Below are positions 55,299-63,173 of a stretch of DNA of 64,000 nucleotides, piece after piece. Origin of the DNA: CAZDKK01 sp964506245 (GTDB taxonomy: Bacteria; Eisenbacteria; RBG-16-71-46; CAIMUX01; WJJG01). Each line of letters begins with the position of its first letter. Within the stretch, counting starts at the first letter, position 1. The stretch lies in assembly GCA_964506245.1 (NCBI GenBank), contig CAZDKK010000006.1, positions 1 through 64,000 on the forward strand, read 5' to 3'. Below the pieces are notes generated by a model that saw only the letters and a program-made list of their open reading frames with translations, did no database searches and was not told where the DNA came from. The translations under genes were made by a program, and so were the position numbers.

Positions 55299-55961
55299 TC
55301 ATCGCGCCTGTCCCGGCGCCAGGTTCTCGGGCGCGGGCTTCTCGGCCGCAAGCTTCTCGGGCGCGGCCCCTTCGTGCAGGGGTCCCGTGCGCGCGAGTTT
55401 CTCGAGTGCAAGGTTGAGCCGCAGCACGTTGACCCGGCGCGGGCCGAACAGCTCCAGATCCCCGCCCTCGGCCTGCTGCTCGACGAGCTGCCGCACAGCG
55501 TCTGGAGACAGGTGGCGCGCCCGCGCTACGCGGCCGGCCTGGTACAGCGCGGCCTCCAGCGTGATGTGCGGGTCGAGACCGCTGCCCGATGCCGTCACGA
55601 GATCGGCCGGCACCGGTTCCACGTTGCCGAGGTCGGCCGCACGCAGGGCAGCGATCCGGGCGCCGATCGAAGCGCAGAGCTCGGGGTTCAACGGCCCGAG
55701 GTTGGAGCCCCGCGATGCCGAGGCGTTGGTCGGCCCGCCGGGTGTTGCCGACGGTCGCCCCCAGAAGAAGCCCCGCCCGGCAAACGACTGACCGATGAGT
55801 GCTGACCCGACCGCCCGTTCTCCCTCGTAGAGGATGCTGCCGTTGGCCTGGGCCGGGAAGATGGTTTGGGACACGACCGTCACCAGGCAAGGGTAGGCCA
55901 GCCCCAGCAGAATCGTGAAGGACGCGAGGAGCCACCATGTCGCTCGCAGGGACGACATCAT
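55299..55961 (-). CDS. kdpC: KdpC, K+-transporting ATPase subunit C, with Lys/Pro/Ala tail
   Basis: 220 residues. Membrane helix 8-28 (W-W-L-L-A-S-F-T-I-L-L-G), F-P-x-Q-A-N-G-S, I-G-Q-S-F, F-W-G-R-P-S-A-T, A-S-A-S-R-G-S-N-L-G-P and A-S-G-S-G-L-D-P-H-I, all KdpC hallmarks. The C-terminal ~30 residues add an E-K/N-x-A repeat tail (P-E-K-L-A-A-E-K-P-A-P-E-N-L) not found in standard KdpC; the DNA there is a degenerate ~15-bp tandem repeat. Start ATG at 55961 is two bases after the kdpB stop. Confidence 0.95.
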   Translation of the reverse strand: MMSSLRATWWLLASFTILLGLAYPCLVTVVSQTIFPAQANGSILYEGERAVGSALIGQSFAGRGFFWGRPSATPGGPTNASASRGSNLGPLNPELCASIGARIAALRAADLGNVEPVPADLVTASGSGLDPHITLEAALYQAGRVARARHLSPDAVRQLVEQQAEGGDLELFGPRRVNVLRLNLALEKLARTGPLHEGAAPEKLAAEKPAPENLAPGQAR

Positions 55962-55963
55962 CT

Positions 55964-58108
55964 CTACACCCCCAAAGCGGCGAGCAGGAGGTCGATCGCC
56001 TTGATGCACGGGAACGGCAGCAACAGCCCCCCGAGTCCGTAGACCAGCAGGTTGTGCTTGAGCATCTGGGGAGCCGGGGCCGGCCGGTACTTGACCCCCC
56101 GCAGGGCCAACGGGATCAGGGCCACGATGATGAGCGCATTGAAGATGACGGCCGATAGCACGGCGCTCTGCGGCGAGTGGAGTCGCATCACGTTGAGAGC
56201 GCCCAGCTCGGGGTAGGTTGTGACGAAGGCCGCCGGGATGATCGCGAAGTACTTCGAGACGTCGTTCGCAATGCTGAGCGTCGTCAGGGCGCCGCGGGTC
56301 AGGAGGATCTGCTTGCCGATGGCGACAACCTGGAGGAGCTTGGTCGGATCCGAGTCCAGATCCACCATGTTGCCAGCCTCCTTGGCGGCCTGCGTGCCGG
56401 TGTTCATCACCACCGCCACGTCGGCCTGGGCCAGGGCGGGCGCGTCGTTCGTGCCGTCGCCGGTCATGGCGACCAGGTGGCCGCGCGCCTGGTGCTCCCG
56501 GATCAGGGCCAGCTTGCGCTCCGGGGTGGCCTCGGCCAGGAAGTCGTCGACGCCCGACTCGGCGGCGATCGCGGCGGCGGTCAGCGGATTGTCTCCCGTG
56601 ACCATGACGGTGCGAATCCCGCAGCGCTGCAGCTCGACGATGCGTTCTCGCAAGCCACCCTTGAGGACATCCTTCAAGTGGATCACCCCGAGCACCTGCG
56701 GCCCGTCCGCCACGAGCAGCGGCGTTCCCCCCTGGCGCGCGAGGTCTGCCACCACCTCGTCGACCTCGCGCGGCACCTCGCCGCCCTGATCCCGCACGAA
56801 CCGCTCGATCGCATCGGCCGCACCCTTGCGGATCCAGCGGCCATCGAGATTCACCCCGCTCATGCGGGTCTGGGCCGAGAAGGGAACGAAGCTGGCTCCC
56901 AAGCTGCGCAGCTCGCGCCCACGCAGGCCGTAGCGCTCCTTGGCGAGGATCACGACACTGCGACCCTCCGGTGTCTCGTCGGCGAGCGAGGCGAGCTGGG
57001 CCGCGTTCGCCAGCTCCTCCTCGCGCACCCCGGGCGCCGCGACGAACGCGACCGCCTCGCGATTCCCGAGCGTGATCGTGCCCGTCTTGTCCAGCAGCAG
57101 AATGCTGACGTCTCCAGCCGCCTCGACCGCGCGACCAGACATCGCCAGCACGTTGGCCCGCACCAGGCGATCCATGCCCGCGATGCCGATGGCCGAGAGC
57201 AGTCCGCCGATCGTGGTGGGGATGAGGCAGACGAGCAGGGCCACGAGCATGGTCAGGCTCGCGGGTTGCCCCTGGCCCGCCGAGCGCGCGGCGTGGAGTG
57301 AGTACGCATAGAGCGTGCAGGTCGCGAGCAGGAAGACGATCGTCAGCCCCGCCAGCAGGATGCTGAGAGCGATCTCGTTGGGCGTCTTCTTCCGCCGAGC
57401 GCCCTCGACCAGGGCGATCATGCGATCGAGGAACGTTGCCCCCGCGGCGGCGGTGACCCGCACGACGATCCAGTCCGAGAGCACCCGGGTCCCGCCCGTG
57501 ACCGCACTCCGGTCCCCGCCGCTCGAGCGGATGACCGGGGCGCTCTCGCCGGTGATGGCGCTTTCGTCCACCGAGGCGATGCCTTCGACCACCTCGCCGT
57601 CGCTCGGGATCAGGTCCCCGGCCTCGACCAGTACGTGATCGCCCCGTTCGAGGCGCGCCGATGGCACCTCTTCAATCTGCGCATCCCGGCGCGGTTCGGC
57701 CAAGCGCTTGGCCACCGCTTCGCGGCGCGTGCGGCGCAAGGCATCCGCCTGGGCCTTGCCGCGACCTTCGGCCATCGCCTCCGCGAAGTTGGCGAAGAAC
57801 ACGGTGAACCAGAGCCATAGGCAAACCGCCAGGATGAAGCCGGCCGGCTCCGTGCTGCGGCCGGTGACCGCCGCGTGGACGAAGAGCAGTGCCGTGAAGA
57901 CGCTGCAGACCTCGACCAAGAAGATCACGGGATTCCCGGCCAGCCGGCTTGGATCGAGCTTGCGCAGCGCCTCGAGGGCGGCCCGGCGAACGAGCGAGCC
58001 CGCCAAGAGGGGTGCCGCGGCGGACCGCGCCGATGTCGCACGCTCCGGGGCACAGGGGACGGGCGCGCTCGACGTGTTTTCCGCTCTGTGGGCCTGGAGG
58101 GAGGTCAT
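55964..58108 (-). CDS. kdpB: KdpB, K+-transporting P-type ATPase subunit B
   Basis: 714 residues. P-type ATPase motifs: S-A-I-T-G-E-S-A-P-V (actuator TGES), L-L-L-D-K-T-G-T-I-T-L-G (phosphorylated Asp), M-T-G-D-G-T-N-D-A-P-A-L (hinge), with six to seven membrane helices. A basic, Ala-rich N-terminal extension of ~40 residues precedes the first helix. Provides the ATP-driven part of the KdpFABC complex. Overlaps the kdpA stop by four bases. Confidence 0.97.
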   Translation of the reverse strand: MTSLQAHRAENTSSAPVPCAPERATSARSAAAPLLAGSLVRRAALEALRKLDPSRLAGNPVIFLVEVCSVFTALLFVHAAVTGRSTEPAGFILAVCLWLWFTVFFANFAEAMAEGRGKAQADALRRTRREAVAKRLAEPRRDAQIEEVPSARLERGDHVLVEAGDLIPSDGEVVEGIASVDESAITGESAPVIRSSGGDRSAVTGGTRVLSDWIVVRVTAAAGATFLDRMIALVEGARRKKTPNEIALSILLAGLTIVFLLATCTLYAYSLHAARSAGQGQPASLTMLVALLVCLIPTTIGGLLSAIGIAGMDRLVRANVLAMSGRAVEAAGDVSILLLDKTGTITLGNREAVAFVAAPGVREEELANAAQLASLADETPEGRSVVILAKERYGLRGRELRSLGASFVPFSAQTRMSGVNLDGRWIRKGAADAIERFVRDQGGEVPREVDEVVADLARQGGTPLLVADGPQVLGVIHLKDVLKGGLRERIVELQRCGIRTVMVTGDNPLTAAAIAAESGVDDFLAEATPERKLALIREHQARGHLVAMTGDGTNDAPALAQADVAVVMNTGTQAAKEAGNMVDLDSDPTKLLQVVAIGKQILLTRGALTTLSIANDVSKYFAIIPAAFVTTYPELGALNVMRLHSPQSAVLSAVIFNALIIVALIPLALRGVKYRPAPAPQMLKHNLLVYGLGGLLLPFPCIKAIDLLLAALGV

Positions 58109-59829
58109 GGGTGGAACCTCAGCTGCTCGACGATCGGCCCCAGCGCCAGCGCCGGGACGTACGTCAGCGCGCCCACCAGCAGCACCGTTCCCACGAGGAG
58201 CAGGACGAAGAGCCAGGTGTTCGTCGGCAGCGTTCCCGGCGAGGTTGGGACCTTGCTCTTGCGTGCCAGCGACCCGGCGATGGCCAGCACGGGTGCGATC
58301 ACCCAGTAGCGGCCGAGCAACATGCCCAGGCCCAGCGTCAGGCAGTAGAAGGGCGTCCCCGCGTCCAGGCCGGCGAAGGCGGAGCCATTGTTGTTGGCCG
58401 CCGAGGAGAAGGCGTAGAGGATCTCCGAGAATCCGTGCGGACCGGGGTTGCCCGCGGCGGCGGCCGTCCCCGGCCGGACGCAGGCGACGGCAGTGCCCAC
58501 CAACACGGCAGCAGCGGGGACGAGGATGACGAGCGCCGCCATCTTCATCTCGAACGCCTCGAGCTTCTTGCCGAGCAGCTCCGGCGTCCGTCCGACCATC
58601 AGCCCCGCGATGAAGACGGCGATGATGGCGAACACCAGCATGCCGTAGAGCCCCGAGCCGACCCCGCCGAAGGCGACCTCACCGAGCTGCATGAGCCCCA
58701 GCGGCACGAGGCCGCCGAGCGGCGTGAAACTGTCGTGCATGGCGTTGACCGAGCCGTTGGACGCCGCGGTTGTCGCGGTGGCCCAGAGCGCCGAGGCGCC
58801 CACGCCGAAACGCACCTCCTTGCCCTCCAAGTTGCCAGCCAGGGGATCGACCCCGAGGTGCACGAGCAGCGGGTTGCCCGACAGCTCGGCCTGGGCGCAG
58901 AGGACCAGCAGCGGGACGGTGAGGATCGCCATCGCTGCCCATAGCGTCCAGCCCTGACCGCGCGATCCCACCAGGGCGCCGAAGGTGAAGCAGAGGGCCG
59001 AGGGAATGAGCAGGATCGCCAGCAGTTCGGCGAGATTCGAAAGCGGCGTCGGGTTCTCGTACGGGTGCGCCGAGTTGGCGTTGAAGAATCCCCCGCCGTT
59101 CGTGCCAAGCTGCTTGATCGCGACCTGCGAGGCGACTGGCCCCAAGGCCAGTCGCTGCTCGGCGATGAACCCAGCGTCGGGAGCAGACACCGGCTCGAGC
59201 CGCTCGACGATGGCCTCGCCGGCAAACGTTTGGACGACACCCTGCGAGGCGAGCAGGACGGCCAGGCCGAGCGAGAGGGGCAACAGGATGTACAAGGTCC
59301 CGCGCGTCACATCGGTCCAGAAGTTGCCCACGGTCGCAGACGTCGAGCGGGCGAAGCCACGCGCAAGAGCCGCGGCCACCGCCATGCCGGTTGCGGCCGA
59401 TAGGAAGTTCTGGACAGCCAGGGCCGCCATCTGGGTGAGATGGCTCATCCCGCTCTCGCCCGCGTAGGCCTGCCAGTTCGTGTTGGTGGTGAAGCTGACG
59501 ACCGTGTTGAACGCGAGTTGCGGAGCGACCGCCCCAGCGTGGGTCGGGTTGAGCGGAAGCCCCGCCTGCACCCGCTGGAGCACGTAGATGAGGACGAGCC
59601 CCGCTGCGTTGAAGAGCAGGAGGTCCAGGGTGTAGCGCGTCCAGCCGACTTCCACGTCCGGCCGCACCCCGGCAAGCTTGTACAAGCTGCGCTCGAGCGG
59701 GCCGAGCAGACCCTGCACGGTACGAGCATCCCCCGCGTACACCCGGGCCATGTATCGCCCGAGCGGGATTCCCGCCAGGGCCAGGGCGGCGAAGAAGGCC
59801 AGGTACTGGAGTGCCAGCGACGCTGTCAT
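58105..59829 (-). CDS. kdpA: KdpA, K+-transporting subunit A
   Basis: 574 residues with ten or so membrane helices. Four selectivity-filter-type pore loops, including T-T-N-T-N-W-Q, G-T-N-G-G-G-F-F-N-A-N-S-A-H-P and S-S-A-A-N-N-N-G-S-A. The ATG at 59829 overlaps the stop of kdpF (four bases), which decides it over the longer open frame. Binds and conducts K+ with high affinity. Confidence 0.97.
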   Translation of the reverse strand: MTASLALQYLAFFAALALAGIPLGRYMARVYAGDARTVQGLLGPLERSLYKLAGVRPDVEVGWTRYTLDLLLFNAAGLVLIYVLQRVQAGLPLNPTHAGAVAPQLAFNTVVSFTTNTNWQAYAGESGMSHLTQMAALAVQNFLSAATGMAVAAALARGFARSTSATVGNFWTDVTRGTLYILLPLSLGLAVLLASQGVVQTFAGEAIVERLEPVSAPDAGFIAEQRLALGPVASQVAIKQLGTNGGGFFNANSAHPYENPTPLSNLAELLAILLIPSALCFTFGALVGSRGQGWTLWAAMAILTVPLLVLCAQAELSGNPLLVHLGVDPLAGNLEGKEVRFGVGASALWATATTAASNGSVNAMHDSFTPLGGLVPLGLMQLGEVAFGGVGSGLYGMLVFAIIAVFIAGLMVGRTPELLGKKLEAFEMKMAALVILVPAAAVLVGTAVACVRPGTAAAAGNPGPHGFSEILYAFSSAANNNGSAFAGLDAGTPFYCLTLGLGMLLGRYWVIAPVLAIAGSLARKSKVPTSPGTLPTNTWLFVLLLVGTVLLVGALTYVPALALGPIVEQLRFHP

Positions 59830-59918
59830 CGGAACCACTCCGGCTTGAGCAAGGCTGCGAAGAGGTAGAGCAGCAGGAGCAGAGAGATCACGCCCCCCAG
59901 CCACAGGAGCGTCGTCAT
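59826..59918 (-). CDS. kdpF: KdpF mini-protein
   Basis: 30 residues: one membrane helix (L-W-L-G-G-V-I-S-L-L-L-L-L-Y-L-F) ending A-L-L-K-P-E-W-F-R, the standard KdpF tail. GAGGAGGG lies six bases before the ATG, and its TGA overlaps the kdpA ATG. KdpF stabilises the KdpABC complex. Confidence 0.92.
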   Translation of the reverse strand: MTTLLWLGGVISLLLLLYLFAALLKPEWFR

Positions 59919-59931
59919 GGCTGCACCCTCC

Positions 59932-60015
59932 TCAGAATCTCCTGGCCAGCCGGGTGAGCCCGGCCGTCAGGAGGAAGAAGACCAGCACGATGGTCACTGC
60001 CGCGATGTCGGTCAT
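59932..60015 (-). CDS. 27-residue membrane mini-protein heading the kdp operon
   Basis: 27 residues with one hydrophobic helix (A-A-V-T-I-V-L-V-F-F-L-L-T) and a basic end (R-L-A-R-R-F). A GAGGG site lies seven bases before the ATG, and kdpF begins 13 bases past the stop. Unannotated mini-ORFs of this type often precede kdpF in high-GC genomes; function unknown. It overlaps no other gene. Confidence 0.65.
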   Translation of the reverse strand: MTDIAAVTIVLVFFLLTAGLTRLARRF

Positions 60016-60164
60016 CGGAGAACCCTCGGACGTCACATCGGCCCCGCGCGAGCGCGACCCGAGCAAATCTACCCGCGGGCGCATCAGGACGGTGTCAGAC
60101 CGCAACCCGGGGAGATCAGGATTCCGTCAGGCCCGGGGAGACGCCGCGGAACGTCCGCCGGCCC

Positions 60165-60193
60165 TTGACAAACACTGGGGGGCCGGCTACCAT
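60165..60193 (+). promoter_or_regulatory. promoter of the arsR-hgcAB cluster
   Basis: TTGACA (60165-60170), a 17-base spacer, then TACCAT (60188-60193): a perfect -35 and 4/6 -10. The start would be near 60200, next to the ATG at 60201, so the mRNA may be leaderless. A TCGA-AATA-TCGA dyad (60204-60215) right at the start could be an ArsR operator. Confidence 0.45.
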
Positions 60194-60200
60194 GCGAAAT

Positions 60201-60695
60201 ATGTCGAAATATCGAAACGCTGACATCCGGGATCTGGCCGTTCTGTTCCGAGCCCTCTCCAACGCGCAGCGGCTGCAGATCTTCCTGCGGCTGGCCGCGT
60301 CCTGCGATGCCTCGTGCTGCTGTGACGCCAGCGCGGCGGGGATCCGGCGCTGTGTCGGGGATCTAGGCGCGGGGCTGGGGTTGGCCGCCTCGACCGTCTC
60401 CCACCACATCAAGGAGCTGCGCCGAGCGGGCCTCGTCGAGGTGGAGCGCAAGGGGCAGAAGATCGAATGCTGGGTCAGCGAGGAAGCCGTGCGCCTGCTG
60501 GCGGGCTTCTTTGAACCTGCGGGCCTGGAAGTGGCGGCACCGCCATCCGGAGTGAGGACATGGAATCCGAGAAGAACACGGGAGGGCTCTCGGGCGGCTG
60601 CTGCGGCGGGTCGCAGCAGGGCACCGACTCGGGCGGCGGATGCGGGTGCGGGTGCGATGCGGGCCCGGCGCGGCGAGGCTGGATCCGGACGCTGA
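60201..60695 (+). CDS. ArsR-family metalloregulator with Cys cluster
   Basis: 164 residues. Winged-helix ArsR/SmtB core: L-F-R-A-L-S-N-A-Q-R-L-Q-I-F near the N-terminus and recognition region A-S-T-V-S-H-H-I-K-E-L-R-R-A-G-L-V. Between helices is a dense cluster C-D-A-S-C-C-C-D-A-S (Cys35, 39, 40, 41) plus Cys51, suited to As(III) or Hg(II). The ATG at 60201 fits the promoter at 60165-60193; the ATG at 60192 lies inside the -10. Homologous ArsR proteins end near residue 110; the last ~45 residues here are Arg/Ala-rich and overlap the next gene by 136 bases, so a shifted stop is likely. Heads the hgcAB operon; ArsR regulators are known neighbours of hgcAB. Confidence 0.82.
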   Translation: MSKYRNADIRDLAVLFRALSNAQRLQIFLRLAASCDASCCCDASAAGIRRCVGDLGAGLGLAASTVSHHIKELRRAGLVEVERKGQKIECWVSEEAVRLLAGFFEPAGLEVAAPPSGVRTWNPRRTREGSRAAAAAGRSRAPTRAADAGAGAMRARRGEAGSGR

Positions 60696-60823
60696 TCTTT
60701 GCCGTGGTCATGCTGGCGGCCGTCGCGGTCGGCGCCTACGCGCTCAGGGCTAAGTCGCGCAGCGTGCCGCCTACCGGGCAGGACTGCAGCAGCGAGTGCG
60801 GCTCGAACTGCTGCGGCCAGTAG
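60560..60823 (+). CDS. Cys-rich single-pass membrane protein of the hgc cluster
   Basis: 87 residues. Nine cysteines: G-G-C-C-G-G (14-15) and C-G-C-G-C (28-32) before a membrane helix (43-63), and C76, C80, C84-C85 after it (ending S-N-C-C-G-Q). Gly/Ser-rich flanks. It overlaps the arsR tail out of frame by 136 bases and ends nine bases before the next gene. No family known to me. Vicinal thiols on both sides of one helix would suit relay of a soft metal such as Hg(II) or As(III); this is inference from composition and context. Confidence 0.75.
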   Translation: MESEKNTGGLSGGCCGGSQQGTDSGGGCGCGCDAGPARRGWIRTLIFAVVMLAAVAVGAYALRAKSRSVPPTGQDCSSECGSNCCGQ

Positions 60824-60832
60824 GGGGCGCGC

Positions 60833-61537
60833 GTGCGCGCGTGGATCGATCAGACCCTGGCCGCGCCGACCCTCGGGCCGGCCGCCTTCGCAGCGGTGTT
60901 CCTGCTCGGTCTGCTGGGGGCGGTGACTTCCTGCTGCGCGCTGCCGGTGATGGGCGCCGTGGCCGGGTACGCGGGAACGCTGAGCGCGCGACAAAGCCGG
61001 CGTGAACTGTTCCTGGTGGGCGCCTCCTTCATGCTCGGGACGATCCTCGCGCTGGCCGCTCTGGGCGCGCTCGCAGGTACCGTGGGTCACGTGGCCGGTG
61101 CGGCGCTCGGGAAGTACTGGAAGTTCGCCGCCGGTCTGCTCGTGATCCTCTTTGGACTGGCCGGCCTGGGGCTCGTACCGTTCCGGCTCCCGCAGATCGA
61201 CCTGGGTCCGCGGGCCGGCCGGCACGGCCTGGTGGGCCCGATCCTCTACGGCCTGGCAGTGGGCGGCGCTGCCACGGCCTGCTCCGCGGGCTGCAATCCG
61301 CTGCTCACCGTGGTAGCCGGGGCCGCGGTGCTCAAGGGAGCCACGCTCATGGGCGCGGCGATCTTCGCGGTCTTCGCGCTCGGCTACAGCCTGCCGCTGG
61401 CCGCGGGTCTGGTGGGCATCGGTTTCGGCCTCGATCGGCTGGGGAACGCCGCACGCGGCGCCGCCAGGGCGGTGCGCATCGGAGCCAGCATCTTGATGAT
61501 CGCGGTCGGTTTCTACTTGCTCGCAACCCTTGGCTAG
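60833..61537 (+). CDS. CcdA-like membrane protein with non-standard Cys motifs
   Basis: 234 residues, six membrane helices, related to the DsbD/CcdA electron-transfer family. Cys34-Cys35 in V-T-S-C-C-A-L-P and Cys150/Cys154 in A-C-S-A-G-C-N-P stand where CcdA has S-P-C-V-L-P and S-P-C-V-G-P; a Cys replaces the Pro in the first motif. It might pass electrons or a metal to thiol partners across the membrane. GTG start with AGGGGG five bases upstream. Sits between the Cys-rich protein and hgcA, 12 bases ahead of the latter. Confidence 0.78.
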   Translation: MRAWIDQTLAAPTLGPAAFAAVFLLGLLGAVTSCCALPVMGAVAGYAGTLSARQSRRELFLVGASFMLGTILALAALGALAGTVGHVAGAALGKYWKFAAGLLVILFGLAGLGLVPFRLPQIDLGPRAGRHGLVGPILYGLAVGGAATACSAGCNPLLTVVAGAAVLKGATLMGAAIFAVFALGYSLPLAAGLVGIGFGLDRLGNAARGAARAVRIGASILMIAVGFYLLATLG

Positions 61538-61549
61538 GAGTGTCCATCG

Positions 61550-62758
61550 ATGACGACGGATCGAAGTCAGCCGACCTGCGGCTGCGGATCGGCCGCCCAG
61601 CAGCCCCGCGACCCGGCCGCCCCGCCGCCCTGCTGCCCGGTGACCGGGCCGGAAGCGGCCGCCACGGCAGTCGCGCCACCCGCGCCGGTCGCCACGCTCG
61701 GCCGCAGCGACGCGCCCTGGAGCGACGGCGCCGTCGCGACGCCGGTCGGGGACGTGCCGCGCGTGCGCACGACCCTGACCGCCCGCGACCGACTCGGCGC
61801 GTTCCGGGTGCGGTGCAGCGTCGGGCGCATGCGCTATCGCATCGAACCCGGGTTGTACGCCGCCGGCTCGCCCGGGGTGGAATCGCCTGTCCTCGTCTCC
61901 GCGAACTACAAGCTGAGCTTCGATCATCTGCGCCGCGCGATCGAAGGCCGCGATGCCTGGATCCTGGTGCTCGACACCCGGGGCATCAATGTCTGGTGCG
62001 CCGCGGGCAAGGGCACATTCGGCACGGACGAGCTCGTCCGGCGCGTGGAGAGCTGCGCGCTCGAGCGGATCGTTTCGCATCGCAAGCTCATCGTGCCGCA
62101 ACTCGGGGCGGGCGGCGTCAGCGCGCACCTCGTGCACCGGCGTTGCGGTTTTCGGGTGATCTACGGCCCCGTGCGGGCCGCGGACCTGCCGGCCTTCCTG
62201 GATGCGGGGATGAAGGCCCGACCCGAGATGCGCCGGGTGCGCTTCGCCCTCCGCGACCGGGCAGTTCTCATCCCGGTCGAGATCATGACGGGTGCGAAGT
62301 ACTTCCTGCTCGCGGCGGCCGCGGTGCTGCTGCTGGGCGGCTTGACGCACCACGGCTATGACCTGGAGAGCGTTCAGACGGTCGGTCTGATCGGGGCGGC
62401 GGTCGTCACGGGTGCCTTTCTCGCGTCGGCGGTTCTCGGCCCGACGCTGCTGCCCTGGCTGCCGGGGCGCGCCTTCTCGGCCAAGGGCGCCGTGCTCGGC
62501 CTCGCGCTCCTCGCGGTGTTGGTGGCGAGCGCGTGGTCCGCGCTCTCGGCAGCGCTCCCCGGGCTGCACCTGGCGGCCTGGGCACTCATCGTCCCGGCGA
62601 TCGCCAGCTTCACGGTCATGAACTTCACCGGCGCCACGACGTTCACCTCGCTGAGCGGGGTGTTGCGCGAGATGCGGATTGCCGTGCCGCTGCAGATCGC
62701 CGGGGCCGCCATCGGGCTCGCGCTGTGGGTGGCCGGCCTGTTCCTGGGGGGAAGATGA
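61550..62758 (+). CDS. hgcA: HgcA, corrinoid protein for mercury methylation
   Basis: 402 residues. Residues about 70-245 form a corrinoid-binding domain of CFeSP type. The diagnostic cap-helix motif reads G-I-N-V-W-C-A-A-G-K-G-T-F-G-T (145-159), with Cys150 as the lower axial cobalt ligand. Four to five membrane helices follow (about 250-400), as in known HgcA. HgcA passes a methyl group to Hg(II). The N-terminal extension adds C10-G-C12 and P-P-P-C-C-P (C28-C29), not usual in HgcA and possibly Hg-binding. The stop overlaps the hgcB ATG (ATGA). Mercury methylation needs both proteins; activity is inferred from the motif, not tested. Confidence 0.93.
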   Translation: MTTDRSQPTCGCGSAAQQPRDPAAPPPCCPVTGPEAAATAVAPPAPVATLGRSDAPWSDGAVATPVGDVPRVRTTLTARDRLGAFRVRCSVGRMRYRIEPGLYAAGSPGVESPVLVSANYKLSFDHLRRAIEGRDAWILVLDTRGINVWCAAGKGTFGTDELVRRVESCALERIVSHRKLIVPQLGAGGVSAHLVHRRCGFRVIYGPVRAADLPAFLDAGMKARPEMRRVRFALRDRAVLIPVEIMTGAKYFLLAAAAVLLLGGLTHHGYDLESVQTVGLIGAAVVTGAFLASAVLGPTLLPWLPGRAFSAKGAVLGLALLAVLVASAWSALSAALPGLHLAAWALIVPAIASFTVMNFTGATTFTSLSGVLREMRIAVPLQIAGAAIGLALWVAGLFLGGR

Positions 62759-63045
62759 GATACCTCGAAGACGTCGTGACCCTCGAGTTCGATCCCAGCA
62801 AGTGCAGCGGCTGCGGGATGTGCGTCATCGTCTGTCCTCAGGCAGTCTTCGCCTTCACGAGTGGGCGGGCGGTGATGGCCGACCGTGGCGCCTGCATCGA
62901 ATGCGGCGCCTGCGCGCGCAACTGCGAGCCCCAGGCGATCCGGGTACGAGCAGGCGTGGGCTGCGCAGCCGGTGTGCTGGCCGGACTCATCGCCGGAACC
63001 GAGCCGACCTGTGGCTGCGGCGATGATGCGGGTCCCTGCTGCTGA
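62755..63045 (+). CDS. hgcB: HgcB, 2[4Fe-4S] ferredoxin partner of HgcA
   Basis: 96 residues. Two clusters: C17-x2-C20-x2-C23-x3-C27-P and the HgcB-specific C-I-E-C-G-A-C-A-R-N-C (47-57). A further Cys70 in G-V-G-C-A fits the strictly conserved HgcB Cys proposed to bind Hg or pass electrons. The C-terminus has C-G-C (86-88) and ends in Cys-Cys, both expected in HgcB. It reduces the HgcA cobalamin and may deliver Hg(II). Translationally coupled to hgcA. Confidence 0.94.
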   Translation: MRYLEDVVTLEFDPSKCSGCGMCVIVCPQAVFAFTSGRAVMADRGACIECGACARNCEPQAIRVRAGVGCAAGVLAGLIAGTEPTCGCGDDAGPCC

Positions 63046-63173
63046 CGTCACGCCCCCAGATCGCCCGGACGCCCCTCTGCCTCCAGCCGTGCTTGATGTT
63101 TCCCCGGCGAGCATCTAGACTTCGATGTCCGCAGTTCGCAAGGCGTTGAGCAGGTTGTGAAGGAGGTGCGGTC

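Noticed and set aside
60040..60164. KdpE binding site in the divergent region
   Set aside because: No pair of T-rich half-sites or clear repeat could be found; left unassigned.
60116..62569. 817-residue minus-strand open frame opposite hgcA
   Set aside because: Antisense shadow of arsR, the CcdA-like gene and hgcA; no domain seen.
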